NCBI RefSeq assembly: GCF_039523175.1
Contig: NZ_BAAAEU010000023.1
Location: 1-64,000, forward strand
Direction: 5' to 3'
DNA length: 64,000 nt
Origin: Dokdonella_A soli
Lineage (GTDB): Bacteria > Pseudomonadota > Gammaproteobacteria > Xanthomonadales > Rhodanobacteraceae
Shown here: in pieces, positions 26,422-34,735 of the stretch
Layout: every line of letters starts with the position of its first letter
Position numbering within the stretch: position 1 is the first letter of the stretch
Made by a program: the position numbers and the translations under genes
The notes under the pieces: generated by a model
What the model was told of the DNA's origin: nothing
Databases searched by the model: none
What the model saw: the letters and a program-made list of their open reading frames with translations, nothing else

Positions 26422-26443
26422 AATTGATTATTAATAATTAATT
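26422..26443. promoter_or_regulatory. AT-rich 22-bp palindrome upstream of the ABC cassette
   Basis: The site reads AATTGATTATTAATAATTAA then TT; the inner ATTATTAATAAT is a perfect 12-base palindrome and the full 22 bases are symmetric except one pair. It stands out as an AT island in GC-rich DNA. It lies 68 bases upstream of the adaptor start and 156 bases upstream of the ECF sigma start, in a divergent region. This is the expected shape and place for a repressor operator; no regulator is identified. Confidence 0.5.
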
Positions 26444-26599
26444 GGCAATCTCATCGCCGACGGACAGTGTCCGGGCAAGCGGCGGACAAGGTGCGGACAA
26501 GGTTCCCGGTCGCACTCGCGCGGCTCCTACAATGGATCGCGGACGCGACATCGCGACTGCACTGCGACCAAACCGCATCGGACCGCATCTGATGTTCCC

Positions 26600-27181
26600 G
26601 TGAGCGCTGCCAGTTTCCAGATCGATGTCCCCGACACCGTCCTCGCGCGAGCGCGCCGCGGCGAGATCGGCGCGCTCGAGCAGATCTACCGCGCGTTCGA
26701 GCGGCCCGCGTACACGCTCGCGCTGCGCATGCTCGGCAACCCGGACGCTGCGCGCGAGACCGTGCACGACGCGATGCTGCGTCTGCTCGAACGCATCGGC
26801 CAGTTTCGCGGCGACGCGCCATTCTGGGGCTGGTTGCGCCAGATCGTCGTCAACGAAGCGCTGATGCATCTGCGCCGCGAACGCGGCCTCGCCTTCGAGG
26901 AGCTGCCCAACGATGACGACACACCCGGCAACGCGCCGCCGCCTTGGGCACTGGCCGACGCGAAACATCTTGAACGTGCGCTCGCGCAGCTGCCGTCGCT
27001 GACACGCAGCGTGCTCTGGCTCTATCACGTCGAGGAATACACGCACCAGGAAATCGCCGCGATGACCGGCAAGTCGGTGAGTTTCTCGAAGTCCCAGGTC
27101 GCGCGCGGCAGCAGCCGTCTGCGCACCTTGCTTGAACCACAGAAGGAGGCCGCGCCATGTCTGACCGCGACGGCACATTGA
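26600..27181 (+). CDS. ECF RNA polymerase sigma factor (RpoE-like)
   Basis: 193 residues from a GTG at 26600, the only start that keeps the full region 2. Region 2 spans GEIGALEQIYRAFERPAYTL to FRGDAPFWGWLRQIVVNEAL; region 4 has LPSLTRSVLWLYHVEEYTHQ and EIAAMTGKSVSFSKSQVARG. This is a typical two-domain extracytoplasmic-function sigma factor. The next gene overlaps it by 25 bases and encodes a single-pass membrane protein that probably acts as its anti-sigma factor. A PDZ protein follows, so the set may sense envelope stress (inference). Confidence 0.93.
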   Translation: MSAASFQIDVPDTVLARARRGEIGALEQIYRAFERPAYTLALRMLGNPDAARETVHDAMLRLLERIGQFRGDAPFWGWLRQIVVNEALMHLRRERGLAFEELPNDDDTPGNAPPPWALADAKHLERALAQLPSLTRSVLWLYHVEEYTHQEIAAMTGKSVSFSKSQVARGSSRLRTLLEPQKEAAPCLTATAH

Positions 27182-27915
27182 TCGATGGTCTGATCAAACC
27201 CGTTCTGGGTTTGATCCGATTCGCTCGCGTCCGGCGCATGTCCGGACCCGGCTCCGCGATTCAATCGCTTGCGCGATCGACTCGCGAGCGGTCCACCCCC
27301 GGGCCCGCGGAAACTCCGATGCATCAGGGTTTCCCGAACACGAATCCGGATCGCTCGCTCGCGGCCGCGCTGCGCGCGCTGCCCGATGCGGCTCCGCAGC
27401 CGGACCTCTGGCCCGAACTCGCACGCGTGCTCGGCGAACGCCGCCGCCCGCAGGCATGGCGCTACGCGGTTCCCGTTGCGCTCGCGGCCGGCCTCGCGCT
27501 GGCGATGCTGGTGCCACGCAGTGCGATCCGGCCGACGGCGCCGGAAACGACGCCCGCGGTCGCGATCACGACACCGCCACCGAATACCCCTGCGCCCGCC
27601 AGTGCGACAGCGCCAGGCACCGATGAACTCGCCGGCCTGCACCAGCGCTCCCAGTCGCTCGAACGCTGGATCGCCGCATTCGCCGCGCACGCGCCGCAGG
27701 ACAGCCGCGATCTGATGGCCGCCATCGAGGTCGAGGACCTCATCGGCCTTGTCGATGTGCAGCTCGCTGCGGCGCGCGACAACAACGACGCGTTGCCGCT
27801 GTGGCGACAGCGGGTCGCCCTGCTCGAAGACCTCGCAACGATCCGCAGCAATGCGTTCGCAGTCGCCGCCAACGACGAAAGCGTCGCGCGCGGTTCGTCT
27901 CATCTGCTGAACTGA
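27157..27915 (+). CDS. Putative membrane anti-sigma factor
   Basis: 252 residues from the ATG at 27157, which has a perfect AAGGAGG (27144-27150) inside the sigma gene; the two overlap by 25 bases, so translation is coupled. One membrane helix lies near residues 105-123 (WRYAVPVALAAGLALAMLVP). The N-terminal cytoplasmic part has RSLAAALRALPDAAPQPDLW. The outer part is a Pro/Ala linker then helices. There is no Cys-containing zinc anti-sigma motif. Residues ~10-55 are unusual and partly encoded by the hairpin at 27192-27216; an alternative ATG at 27319 would skip them but has no ribosome site. Function is assigned from position and topology. Confidence 0.7.
   Translation: MSDRDGTLIDGLIKPVLGLIRFARVRRMSGPGSAIQSLARSTRERSTPGPAETPMHQGFPNTNPDRSLAAALRALPDAAPQPDLWPELARVLGERRRPQAWRYAVPVALAAGLALAMLVPRSAIRPTAPETTPAVAITTPPPNTPAPASATAPGTDELAGLHQRSQSLERWIAAFAAHAPQDSRDLMAAIEVEDLIGLVDVQLAAARDNNDALPLWRQRVALLEDLATIRSNAFAVAANDESVARGSSHLLN
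27192..27216. repeat. Perfect 10-bp hairpin inside the start of the anti-sigma gene
   Basis: GATCAAACCC (27192-27201) pairs with GGGTTTGATC (27207-27216) around GTTCT. It begins 11 bases after the sigma factor stop codon and lies within the first 20 codons of the coupled anti-sigma gene. It may damp expression of the downstream gene or mark a small palindromic insertion. Confidence 0.6.
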
Positions 27916-27923
27916 GGAACACC

Positions 27924-29081
27924 ATGAAACGCACCGTCCTTTTCGCCGCACTCGCACTCGCCGCTCCTGGAGCATTCGCCGCCGATGCGACCTCGAAGAG
28001 CGCGCCAGCGGCTCCGGCTGCAACCTCCCCCTCCGGCGTCACGCCCACCGTCGACACCGCAGCCGCGCGCACCGAGCTCGCGGAGCTGCGCGCCCAGATG
28101 CAGGAGCTCTCGCGCAAGATGGCCAAGCTTTCCGGCGAACTCGGTGACGTTGGGCCGCGCGCCTATGCCTACCGCTATGTCGGTGACCCCAACCGCGGCA
28201 TGATCGGCGTCGTGCTCGCGAAGGACGAGCGCGGCCTTCGTGTGACCGCAGTCACGCCGGGAGGCCCCGCCAGCAAAGCCGGGATCAAGAACGGCGACGT
28301 CATCGCGAACGTGCGCGGCGACCTTGAAGGCCCATCCGGCGATACAGCGACCTTCCTCAACGAGGCGCTGCGCAACCTGAAAGTCGGCCAGGAAGTGAAA
28401 CTCTTCGTCCTTCGCGACGGCAAGAAGTCCGAGGTCACGGTGAAAGCCGAGCGCCGAGAGCCCTACAACTTCGCCGATGCATTCGGCGCCGATTCGGGCG
28501 ATGGCGGGATGTTGCCGCCGGACTTCGACAAGCACATCCGGAAAAGCGTCGAGATCGCCACACGCCAGGCGCAACGCGCCGCGGAGCACGCGCAATTGAC
28601 TCAGGAACAATCACTGCGCATCGCGCAGCGTGCGAACGAACAAGCACAACGCACGCTTCGGCATGTGAGCCTGTCGATGCCATGGTGGGGTTTGAACCTC
28701 GCCAGCCTCAATCCCGAGCTCGGCCGCTACTTCGGCACCGACAAAGGTGCCTTGGTGATTTCCGCCGACGCCGATGCGCTGCCCGGCCTGCGTGGCGGCG
28801 ACGTCATTACCAGCGTCGCCGGCGAGACCGTGAGCCGTCCCGAGGATGCGCTGCGCGCGCTGCGCGACCAGCCCGCTGGCAAAGACGTGCCGATCCGGCT
28901 CTTGCGCGACCACAAGACCGTGGCATTGAACGTGAAGGCACCGGAATTCAAGTCGATCTTCAGCATGCCGCCGATTCCACCGACACCACCCGTGCCGCCG
29001 GCGCCGCCAGCAGCTGCAACACCACCCGCACCACCGGTTCCGCCGGTTCCACCCATGCCGTCGCTGTCCGACGATGACTGA
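27924..29081 (+). CDS. Exported double-PDZ protein with proline-rich tail
   Basis: 385 residues from the ATG at 27924 (GAGGA at 27914-27918), nine bases after the anti-sigma stop. Signal peptide MKRTVLFAALALAAPGAFAA. A coiled coil (AARTELAELRAQMQELSRKM) is followed by PDZ 1 (GMIGVVLAKDERGLRVTAVT, GPASKAGIKNGDVIANVRGD). A Gln/Ala-rich helix (about residues 205-245) leads to PDZ 2 (FGTDKGALVISADADALPGL, GGDVITSVAGETVSRPEDAL). The tail repeats PP-(I/V/A/M/T) units and ends SLSDDD. No protease catalytic domain is present. In an ECF/anti-sigma operon it could bind exposed C-termini of misfolded envelope proteins as a sensor, but that is inference. Confidence 0.85.
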   Translation: MKRTVLFAALALAAPGAFAADATSKSAPAAPAATSPSGVTPTVDTAAARTELAELRAQMQELSRKMAKLSGELGDVGPRAYAYRYVGDPNRGMIGVVLAKDERGLRVTAVTPGGPASKAGIKNGDVIANVRGDLEGPSGDTATFLNEALRNLKVGQEVKLFVLRDGKKSEVTVKAERREPYNFADAFGADSGDGGMLPPDFDKHIRKSVEIATRQAQRAAEHAQLTQEQSLRIAQRANEQAQRTLRHVSLSMPWWGLNLASLNPELGRYFGTDKGALVISADADALPGLRGGDVITSVAGETVSRPEDALRALRDQPAGKDVPIRLLRDHKTVALNVKAPEFKSIFSMPPIPPTPPVPPAPPAAATPPAPPVPPVPPMPSLSDDD

Positions 29082-29105
29082 GGCCGGGATCGCGACCGAA
29101 CAGCG

Positions 29106-30992
29106 CTAGCCCGCGTCGAGTTCCTGCCAGCGCAGATACGCGGCATCGAGTTCGGCCTGCAGCGCGGCGAGTTCGTTGTTGGACACGATGATCGCCGCGC
29201 TGTCCTGCTGGTAGAACGCAGGCTCCTGCATCCGCGTGCCAAGGTCGGCGATGCGCGTTTCGAGTGCCTCGATCCGCTGCGGCAGTTCGTCGAGTTCGCG
29301 TGCGTCCTTGTAGCTCAACTTGCGCTTCATCGGCGCAGGAGCTGACGCGACAGCGCCAATCGGAGTATCCGCCGCTGCGCGTTCCGGCTTGCGCGTCGCG
29401 GCGGCCGGAGGCGCCTGCCGCTGCCAATCGCTGTAGCCACCGACGTATTCGCCGACGCGGCCCTCGCCTTCGAGCGCGAGCGTGCTGGTGACCACGTTGT
29501 CGAGGAATTCGCGATCGTGCGAGACCAGCAGCAAGGTGCCCGGATAGGCCGCGAGCAGTTCCTCGAGCAGCTCCAGCGTCTCGACATCGAGGTCGTTGGT
29601 CGGTTCGTCCATGACCAGCAGGTTCGACGGCTTCGCGAACAGTTTCGCGAGCAGCAGACGGTTGCGCTCGCCGCCGGACAATGCAGTGATCGGCGCGCGC
29701 GCGCGTTCCGGCGAGAACAGGAAATCCTGCAGGTAGCCGAGCGCGTGCTTGCGCGCGCCGTTGATCTGGATGAACTCGGCGCCTTCGGAAACATTGTCGA
29801 GGGCGGAGAGGTCCTCGCGCAGGTGCGCGCGATGCTGGTCGAAATACGCGATCTCGAGGTTCGTGCCCAGACGCACCTCGCCCGCTTGCGGCGCGAGTTC
29901 GCCCAGCAGCAATTTCAGCAGCGTCGTCTTGCCCGATCCGTTCGCGCCGATCAGGCCGACTCGATCACCGCGCTGGATCGTCGTCGTCAGCCCGTCGACG
30001 ATCAGGCGTTCGCCGAAACCGAACCGGATCGCGTCGACATCGATCACACGCCGACCCGACCCAGCCGCCGTGCCAACCTGCAGCTTCGCGGTGCCGCCGA
30101 GTTCGCGCCGCTGCGCACGCTCGCGACGCATCGCCTGCAACGCGCGCACGCGGCCCTCGTTGCGCGTGCGCCGCGCCTTGATGCCCTGGCGGATCCAGAC
30201 TTCCTCCTGCGCGAGCTTCTTGTCGAACAGCGCGCGCTCCTGCGCCTCCGCATGCAGGCGTTCCTCGCGACGGCGCAGGTAGTTCTCGTAGTCCCCCGGC
30301 CAGCTCGTGACCTGACCGCGGTCGATCTCGACGATGCGTGTCGCCAGCGCGCGCAGGAAGCGACGATCGTGCGTGACGAACACGACGCTGCCGGCGAAGT
30401 CGAGCAGCAGCTGTTCGAGCCAGGCGATCGCCTCGATGTCGAGATGGTTGGTCGGCTCGTCGAGCAGCAGCACATCCGGATCCAGCACCAGCGCGCGCGC
30501 GAGCAGCACGCGCCGCTTCATGCCGCCGGACAGCGCGGAGAATTCCGCGTCGTCGGGCAGGTCCAGGCGCGTGAGCACCTGCGTCACACGCTGGTCGAGA
30601 TTCCAGCCATGCCCGGCATCGATACGCGCCTGCACCTTCGCCATCGCCTCGGCGTTGCCGGGCACGTCGAGATGATGGGTGAGACGATGGAACTCGGCGA
30701 GCAGCGCGCCGAGGTCACCGAGCGCGCCGGCAACGACATCGAATACGGAGCCGTCGACATCGCGCGGAACTTCCTGCGCCAGCTTGGCGACGCGCACGCC
30801 GGTTTGCATGCGCACCTCGCCATCGTCCGGCCGGATCTCGCCGGCAATCAGCTTCAGCAGGGTCGACTTGCCGGCGCCATTGCGGCCAACCACGCAGACA
30901 CGCTCATTGCGTTCGATCGCGAGATCGACGTTTTCGAGCAACAGCGGACCGCCGACCGAGTAGTCGAGGTTGACGAGATTGACCAGGGACAT
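29106..30992 (-). CDS. uup: ABC-F ATPase Uup
   Basis: 628 residues with two ABC domains and no membrane segment. Domain 1: GRNGAGKS, LSGGMKRRVLLARAL, LLLDEPTNHLD. Domain 2: GANGSGKT, LSGGERNRLLLAKLF, LVMDEPTNDLDVETLELLEE. The linker holds WIRQGIKARRTRNEGRVRAL, and the C-terminus is the charged Uup coiled coil (KLSYKDARELDELPQRIEAL). Uup is an ABC-F protein that acts on the ribosome, and its loss raises precise transposon excision and affects replication-related DNA handling. The DNA-binding coiled-coil tail and length fit Uup rather than EttA or YbiT. Confidence 0.94.
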   Translation of the reverse strand: MSLVNLVNLDYSVGGPLLLENVDLAIERNERVCVVGRNGAGKSTLLKLIAGEIRPDDGEVRMQTGVRVAKLAQEVPRDVDGSVFDVVAGALGDLGALLAEFHRLTHHLDVPGNAEAMAKVQARIDAGHGWNLDQRVTQVLTRLDLPDDAEFSALSGGMKRRVLLARALVLDPDVLLLDEPTNHLDIEAIAWLEQLLLDFAGSVVFVTHDRRFLRALATRIVEIDRGQVTSWPGDYENYLRRREERLHAEAQERALFDKKLAQEEVWIRQGIKARRTRNEGRVRALQAMRRERAQRRELGGTAKLQVGTAAGSGRRVIDVDAIRFGFGERLIVDGLTTTIQRGDRVGLIGANGSGKTTLLKLLLGELAPQAGEVRLGTNLEIAYFDQHRAHLREDLSALDNVSEGAEFIQINGARKHALGYLQDFLFSPERARAPITALSGGERNRLLLAKLFAKPSNLLVMDEPTNDLDVETLELLEELLAAYPGTLLLVSHDREFLDNVVTSTLALEGEGRVGEYVGGYSDWQRQAPPAAATRKPERAAADTPIGAVASAPAPMKRKLSYKDARELDELPQRIEALETRIADLGTRMQEPAFYQQDSAAIIVSNNELAALQAELDAAYLRWQELDAG

Positions 30993-31067
30993 GCGTGCAG
31001 GGAATCGAAATCGCAGCGCGTATTGTGCCTTGAATGCCGTGCGAACTCGCGGGCGAGCGCTCAGAAG

Positions 31068-31088
31068 CCCTCCCCTTCAAGGGGAGGG
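31068..31088. repeat. CCCTCCCC/GGGGAGGG intergenic hairpin
   Basis: CCCTCCCC (31068-31075) and GGGGAGGG (31081-31088) pair perfectly around TTCAA. It lies between dusA and uup, which are both on the minus strand. The motif resembles the common xanthomonad intergenic element built on CCCTCTCC/GGAGAGGG. There is no T tract, so termination is uncertain. Confidence 0.5.
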
Positions 31089-31113
31089 TTGGATGGGGAT
31101 GGTGTTCAACAAC

Positions 31114-32118
31114 TCACGCCGCCCGACTGCGCACCTCACCGCCGCGCGCCGCGAGCGCGCGCTCGATCACCTTCCAGCCCGCATCCGCCCGATGCGCCTG
31201 CTCGCTGAGCACGCGCCGGTACGCGCGCGCACCGGGCAGCCCCTGGTACAGACCGAGGATATGCCGGCTGATGTGCTGCAAACGGTCACCGCGCGCGAGA
31301 TGCGCCTCGACGTACGGACGCAGCCGCTCGAGCACCTCATCGCGATCAGGCAGCGGTGTGCCGAACAGTTCCGCCTCGATCTCGGCGAGACGATACGGTT
31401 CGTGGTACGCGGTGCGGCCGAGCATCACGCCATCGACGTGACGCAGGTGCTCGCGGATCTCGGCCACGCTGGTGACGCCGCCGTTGATCACGATCGTGAG
31501 TTGCGGATGCTCACGCTTGAGCCGATACACGCGTTCGTAGTTCAGCGGCGGCACCTCACGGTTCTCCTTCGGCGAGAGGCCCTTGAGCCATGCCTTGCGC
31601 GCATGCACGATGAACACGTTGCAACCGGCCGCGTGGACCCGATCGACGAACTCGGAAAGTCCCGCATACTCGTCCTGGTCGTCGACGCCGATTCGGCATT
31701 TCACCGTGACCGCCGCGCGTGCATGCGTGACCGCATCGCGCATCGCCGCCACGCAATCGGCCACCAGCGCCGGCTCGCGCATCAGGCAGGCGCCGAAGCG
31801 TCCCGACTGCACACGATCCGACGGACAGCCGACATTGAGGTTGATCTCGTCGTAGCCCAGCTCGGCGCCGATGCGCGCTGCCTGCGCCAGCTCGTCCGGC
31901 TCGGACCCACCGAGCTGCAGCGCGACCGGATGCTCGGCCGGATCGAATCCGAGCAGGCGCGCGCGATCGCCATGGATCACCGCCTGCGCGGTGACCATCT
32001 CGGTGTACAGCAGCGCACGCGGCGACAGCAGGCGATGGAAGAACCGACAATGCCGATCGGTCCAATCCATCATAGGTGCTACGGATAGGTGGAAATCATT
32101 TCGATTGATGCTGTGCAT
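31114..32118 (-). CDS. dusA: tRNA-dihydrouridine(20/20a) synthase DusA
   Basis: 334 residues from the ATG at 32118. FMN-barrel start SVAPMMDWTDRHCRFFHRLL, then EMVTAQAVIHGDR, ALQLGGSEPDELAQAARIGA, INLNVGCPSDRVQSGRFGAC with the catalytic Cys, and VTVKCRIGVDDQDEYAGL. FIVHARKAWLKGLSPKENRE is a DusA-specific stretch, and INGGV with GVMLGRTAYHEPY follows. The enzyme reduces uridines 20 and 20a in the tRNA D-loop with FMN and NADPH. Full length, all family motifs intact. Confidence 0.97.
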   Translation of the reverse strand: MHSINRNDFHLSVAPMMDWTDRHCRFFHRLLSPRALLYTEMVTAQAVIHGDRARLLGFDPAEHPVALQLGGSEPDELAQAARIGAELGYDEINLNVGCPSDRVQSGRFGACLMREPALVADCVAAMRDAVTHARAAVTVKCRIGVDDQDEYAGLSEFVDRVHAAGCNVFIVHARKAWLKGLSPKENREVPPLNYERVYRLKREHPQLTIVINGGVTSVAEIREHLRHVDGVMLGRTAYHEPYRLAEIEAELFGTPLPDRDEVLERLRPYVEAHLARGDRLQHISRHILGLYQGLPGARAYRRVLSEQAHRADAGWKVIERALAARGGEVRSRAA

Positions 32119-32259
32119 GACCAATATTCTACCTGCACGGCCATGACGCCCACCTTATGCGATCCGCCAAACGCATCGCGCGATGTCCGCATCGGGTCGG
32201 AAGCGGACTTTCTCGGCCGATGCGACGAGACGCGAGACTCCTGCTCGTTGAAGGAATGC

Positions 32260-32673
32260 TCAGCCGTGTGGCGGGAGGGCGTTGGGATCCATCCACATCA
32301 CTTCCCAAATATGACCGTCCGGATCCTCGAAGCTGCGGCCATACATGAAGCCGAAGTCCTGCACGGGCGAGGGGTCCGCCTTGCCGCCTGCAGCACTCGC
32401 CTTATCGACCAGGTTGGACACCTCTTCGCGACCATCCGCTGACAGACACAGCAGTACCTGCGCGTCCACGTGCGCATCGACGATCCGCTTGCTCGTGAAC
32501 TGGCGCCACTTGTCGTGTGTGAGAAGCATCGCGTAAATCGTATCGGAGAACACCATGCACGCTGCAGTGTCGTCGCTGAATGCGGGATTGTTGACCGCAC
32601 CAACGGCTTCGTAGAACGCCTTTGATCGTTTCAGGTTTGTCACCGGCAGGTTAACGAAGATCTGCTTGCTCAT
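32260..32673 (-). CDS. VOC (glyoxalase/bleomycin resistance) superfamily protein
   Basis: 137 residues from the ATG at 32673. IFVNLPVTNLKRSKAFYEAV opens the first beta-alpha-beta module, and DFGFMYGRSFEDPDGHIWEV with MWMDP closes the second. The family uses paired modules to bind a metal and small substrate; members are dioxygenases, epimerases, lyases or resistance proteins. The closest pattern I recognise is the PhnB/YaeR-like lactoylglutathione-lyase-related group of unknown substrate. Monocistronic by spacing: 140 bases from dusA and 283 from the S41 gene. Confidence 0.88.
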   Translation of the reverse strand: MSKQIFVNLPVTNLKRSKAFYEAVGAVNNPAFSDDTAACMVFSDTIYAMLLTHDKWRQFTSKRIVDAHVDAQVLLCLSADGREEVSNLVDKASAAGGKADPSPVQDFGFMYGRSFEDPDGHIWEVMWMDPNALPPHG

Positions 32674-32956
32674 TACTTTGACCTTTGGATGTAAGCTGCG
32701 GCAGGATTGTCGCGGCGTCTTACTGACGAGTGAGGAGGGGGGAAATCGACAAGAGCTGCAATAGAAGCGGCTGTTACATAGGTCAATTCGCCTCGGATGC
32801 CGCCAGTGCTGAGGGGCGGCATTGGCGTCGTAGGTGCGCGTGGTGGTCAGCGCGCTACCCTGATGGAACGGCATGCCGGCTCTGATCACCCGCTGCTGGC
32901 GTGCAGTGGCAGATCCGGCAGCCCAAGGCTGGTAGCGTTCTGATGATCGAAACAAT

Positions 32957-34447
32957 TCAAAAATACCTCTGAGCCGTCCTGGGCTCTCGCGCCTTCATCA
33001 TCGTGTCGGAAATCCACTTTTCCAAGGCCGCAGTGTCGGAGATGTCGCCGTCGTATTCGTATTGCGGCGCATAGGGGCCCAGCTTTTGCGGTGCGTCCGG
33101 CATCATCGCCACCAGGGTGGAGAAGGTCGACAGGCCTGAGGGCAAGGTCACTTGGCGGTATTCCGAATAGTGGGTGTCGCCACCGGTAGGCTGGCCGACC
33201 TGGACCGCGCCCAGCTTGCGCAGGAAATCGACCGCCTGGAGGCATGAGCTGAAGCAGACGGCGTCGGTGAGCACAAACACCTTTCCGGCCATCATCGAGG
33301 AGGCCGCCGGTCGCAACGCGGGCGGTGCCCCCCGGGCCGGACAGGTGGGATCGCCGGTCAAAGCGCGACCCGCGGCCATGGCGGCCTTCATCGCCTGGAC
33401 AGCCTGGGTGTACTCCCGAGCCCCTTCCGCATCACCGCTCTTCTGGAACGCCACGATGGACTTGTCGAGCGCTTCGATATTGCCCGGCGAGGCGCGGAAG
33501 ACGGACGTGCAGCCACTGCCGTCGGCACTCGGACCCAGGACCTGTGCGACACGGCCCGGGCCGTAGATCTCCTGGGCGAGCGCATAGGCATACGCATCGT
33601 TGCCGCCGTCGTTTCCACGCAAGTCCACGACAACCCAAGGCGCGGCGCGGACCGCGGCCTCCTGCGACTTGACCGCGTCGATCACCGCCTGGGCGCGCGG
33701 ATCCAGTTCCTGGATCGCGATCCAGACACCGGCACCGCTCCGCCGCACGCCGAACCCTGCGGCGCCATAGGAGCGTTTCCACCACTGGCTGAGAAGCTTG
33801 CTGCGATCGATCTCGCTCCAGCGCAACGTGAGCGAGATGCGTTGGCCGCCCTGTTCAAGAACGCAGGCTTGCGGGCGCGCCAGGAACGGATTGCCCTCGT
33901 CGATCAGCAGCCATGCGCCCCGAACGACCTGCATGGCGTCCACCGAGACGTCCGTGCGGAAAGCGAGCGCTTCGCGGGCGCGGGCGTCGGCGGATTGTCC
34001 GTCGCACTCGACGATGCGGGCGCCGGTGAACTCCCCTCCGGCGACCTCGGGATCGTCGTTCGCCACCACCCAGTTCGCGCCATGCTTGGCGGCGATGAGC
34101 CCCGCCCAGGATACGGATCTCGGCAGGAACTTCGGACCCGACGCGACGTGCCCGTCGCCCATTGCTCCCGCGAACTCGCCAAGGGTGGCGACATAGCCCT
34201 CATAGTTCGTGACGGCCGCGGCGCGCGCCAGCGCCTTGGCGTGGCCGGCCGCAAGCGCTGCGGTGAAGATCCGGTCGCCTACCTCCCGCGTCGCTCCGGG
34301 ATGGTTGTCCCTGAGCAGCGCGAACGCTGCCTCGACGTCGGTCCGGGTCAGGGCGCGCCAGTGGTCGGCAGGTCCCCCGTCGCCGGCTTGGGTCACGCCG
34401 CCGCTCAGGCAGAGCGCAACCCAGGCACTGACAAAAAGCGCGCGCAT
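32957..34447 (-). CDS. Exported S41-family peptidase-like protein
   Basis: 496 residues from the ATG at 34447, preceded by a GGGGGG ribosome site, with signal peptide MRALFVSAWVALCLSGGVTQ-A. The N-terminal domain is helical (VEAAFALLRDNHPGATREVG). The C-terminal half has the S41 crotonase-like core: VVVDLRGNDGGNDAYAYALA, VFVLTDAVCFSSCLQAVDFL (the Ser of SSC is the expected nucleophile) and VGQPTGGDTHYSEYRQVTLP. S41 members include C-terminal processing protease and tricorn core protease. No obvious PDZ domain is visible, so it is an atypical S41. Substrate unknown; periplasmic. Confidence 0.82.
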   Translation of the reverse strand: MRALFVSAWVALCLSGGVTQAGDGGPADHWRALTRTDVEAAFALLRDNHPGATREVGDRIFTAALAAGHAKALARAAAVTNYEGYVATLGEFAGAMGDGHVASGPKFLPRSVSWAGLIAAKHGANWVVANDDPEVAGGEFTGARIVECDGQSADARAREALAFRTDVSVDAMQVVRGAWLLIDEGNPFLARPQACVLEQGGQRISLTLRWSEIDRSKLLSQWWKRSYGAAGFGVRRSGAGVWIAIQELDPRAQAVIDAVKSQEAAVRAAPWVVVDLRGNDGGNDAYAYALAQEIYGPGRVAQVLGPSADGSGCTSVFRASPGNIEALDKSIVAFQKSGDAEGAREYTQAVQAMKAAMAAGRALTGDPTCPARGAPPALRPAASSMMAGKVFVLTDAVCFSSCLQAVDFLRKLGAVQVGQPTGGDTHYSEYRQVTLPSGLSTFSTLVAMMPDAPQKLGPYAPQYEYDGDISDTAALEKWISDTMMKAREPRTAQRYF

Positions 34448-34735
34448 GATTCCCCCCGCAGGAAAGGTACGATGAACGGAAAGCTGCTGGACAGCACGGA
34501 ATATTGCAATGTGGTGTGCGGCAAGGCGTGCTCGAAATCCAATAGATTGTTGGATTGGAATTTGCGCCACTTGCCATGGCACACCGTCGCGTGAAGCCGG
34601 GCACGGGCCTATGGGTCATCTCCCTCAACCGAGCCCAATTTTTCCCGCAAACTCCCGTTGCTGTCATCGTCGCTTGAACACCAGCGGCGGCGGCGAATAC
34701 GCACGACGCATTCATCCGCGCCGCGCCGACACGCT

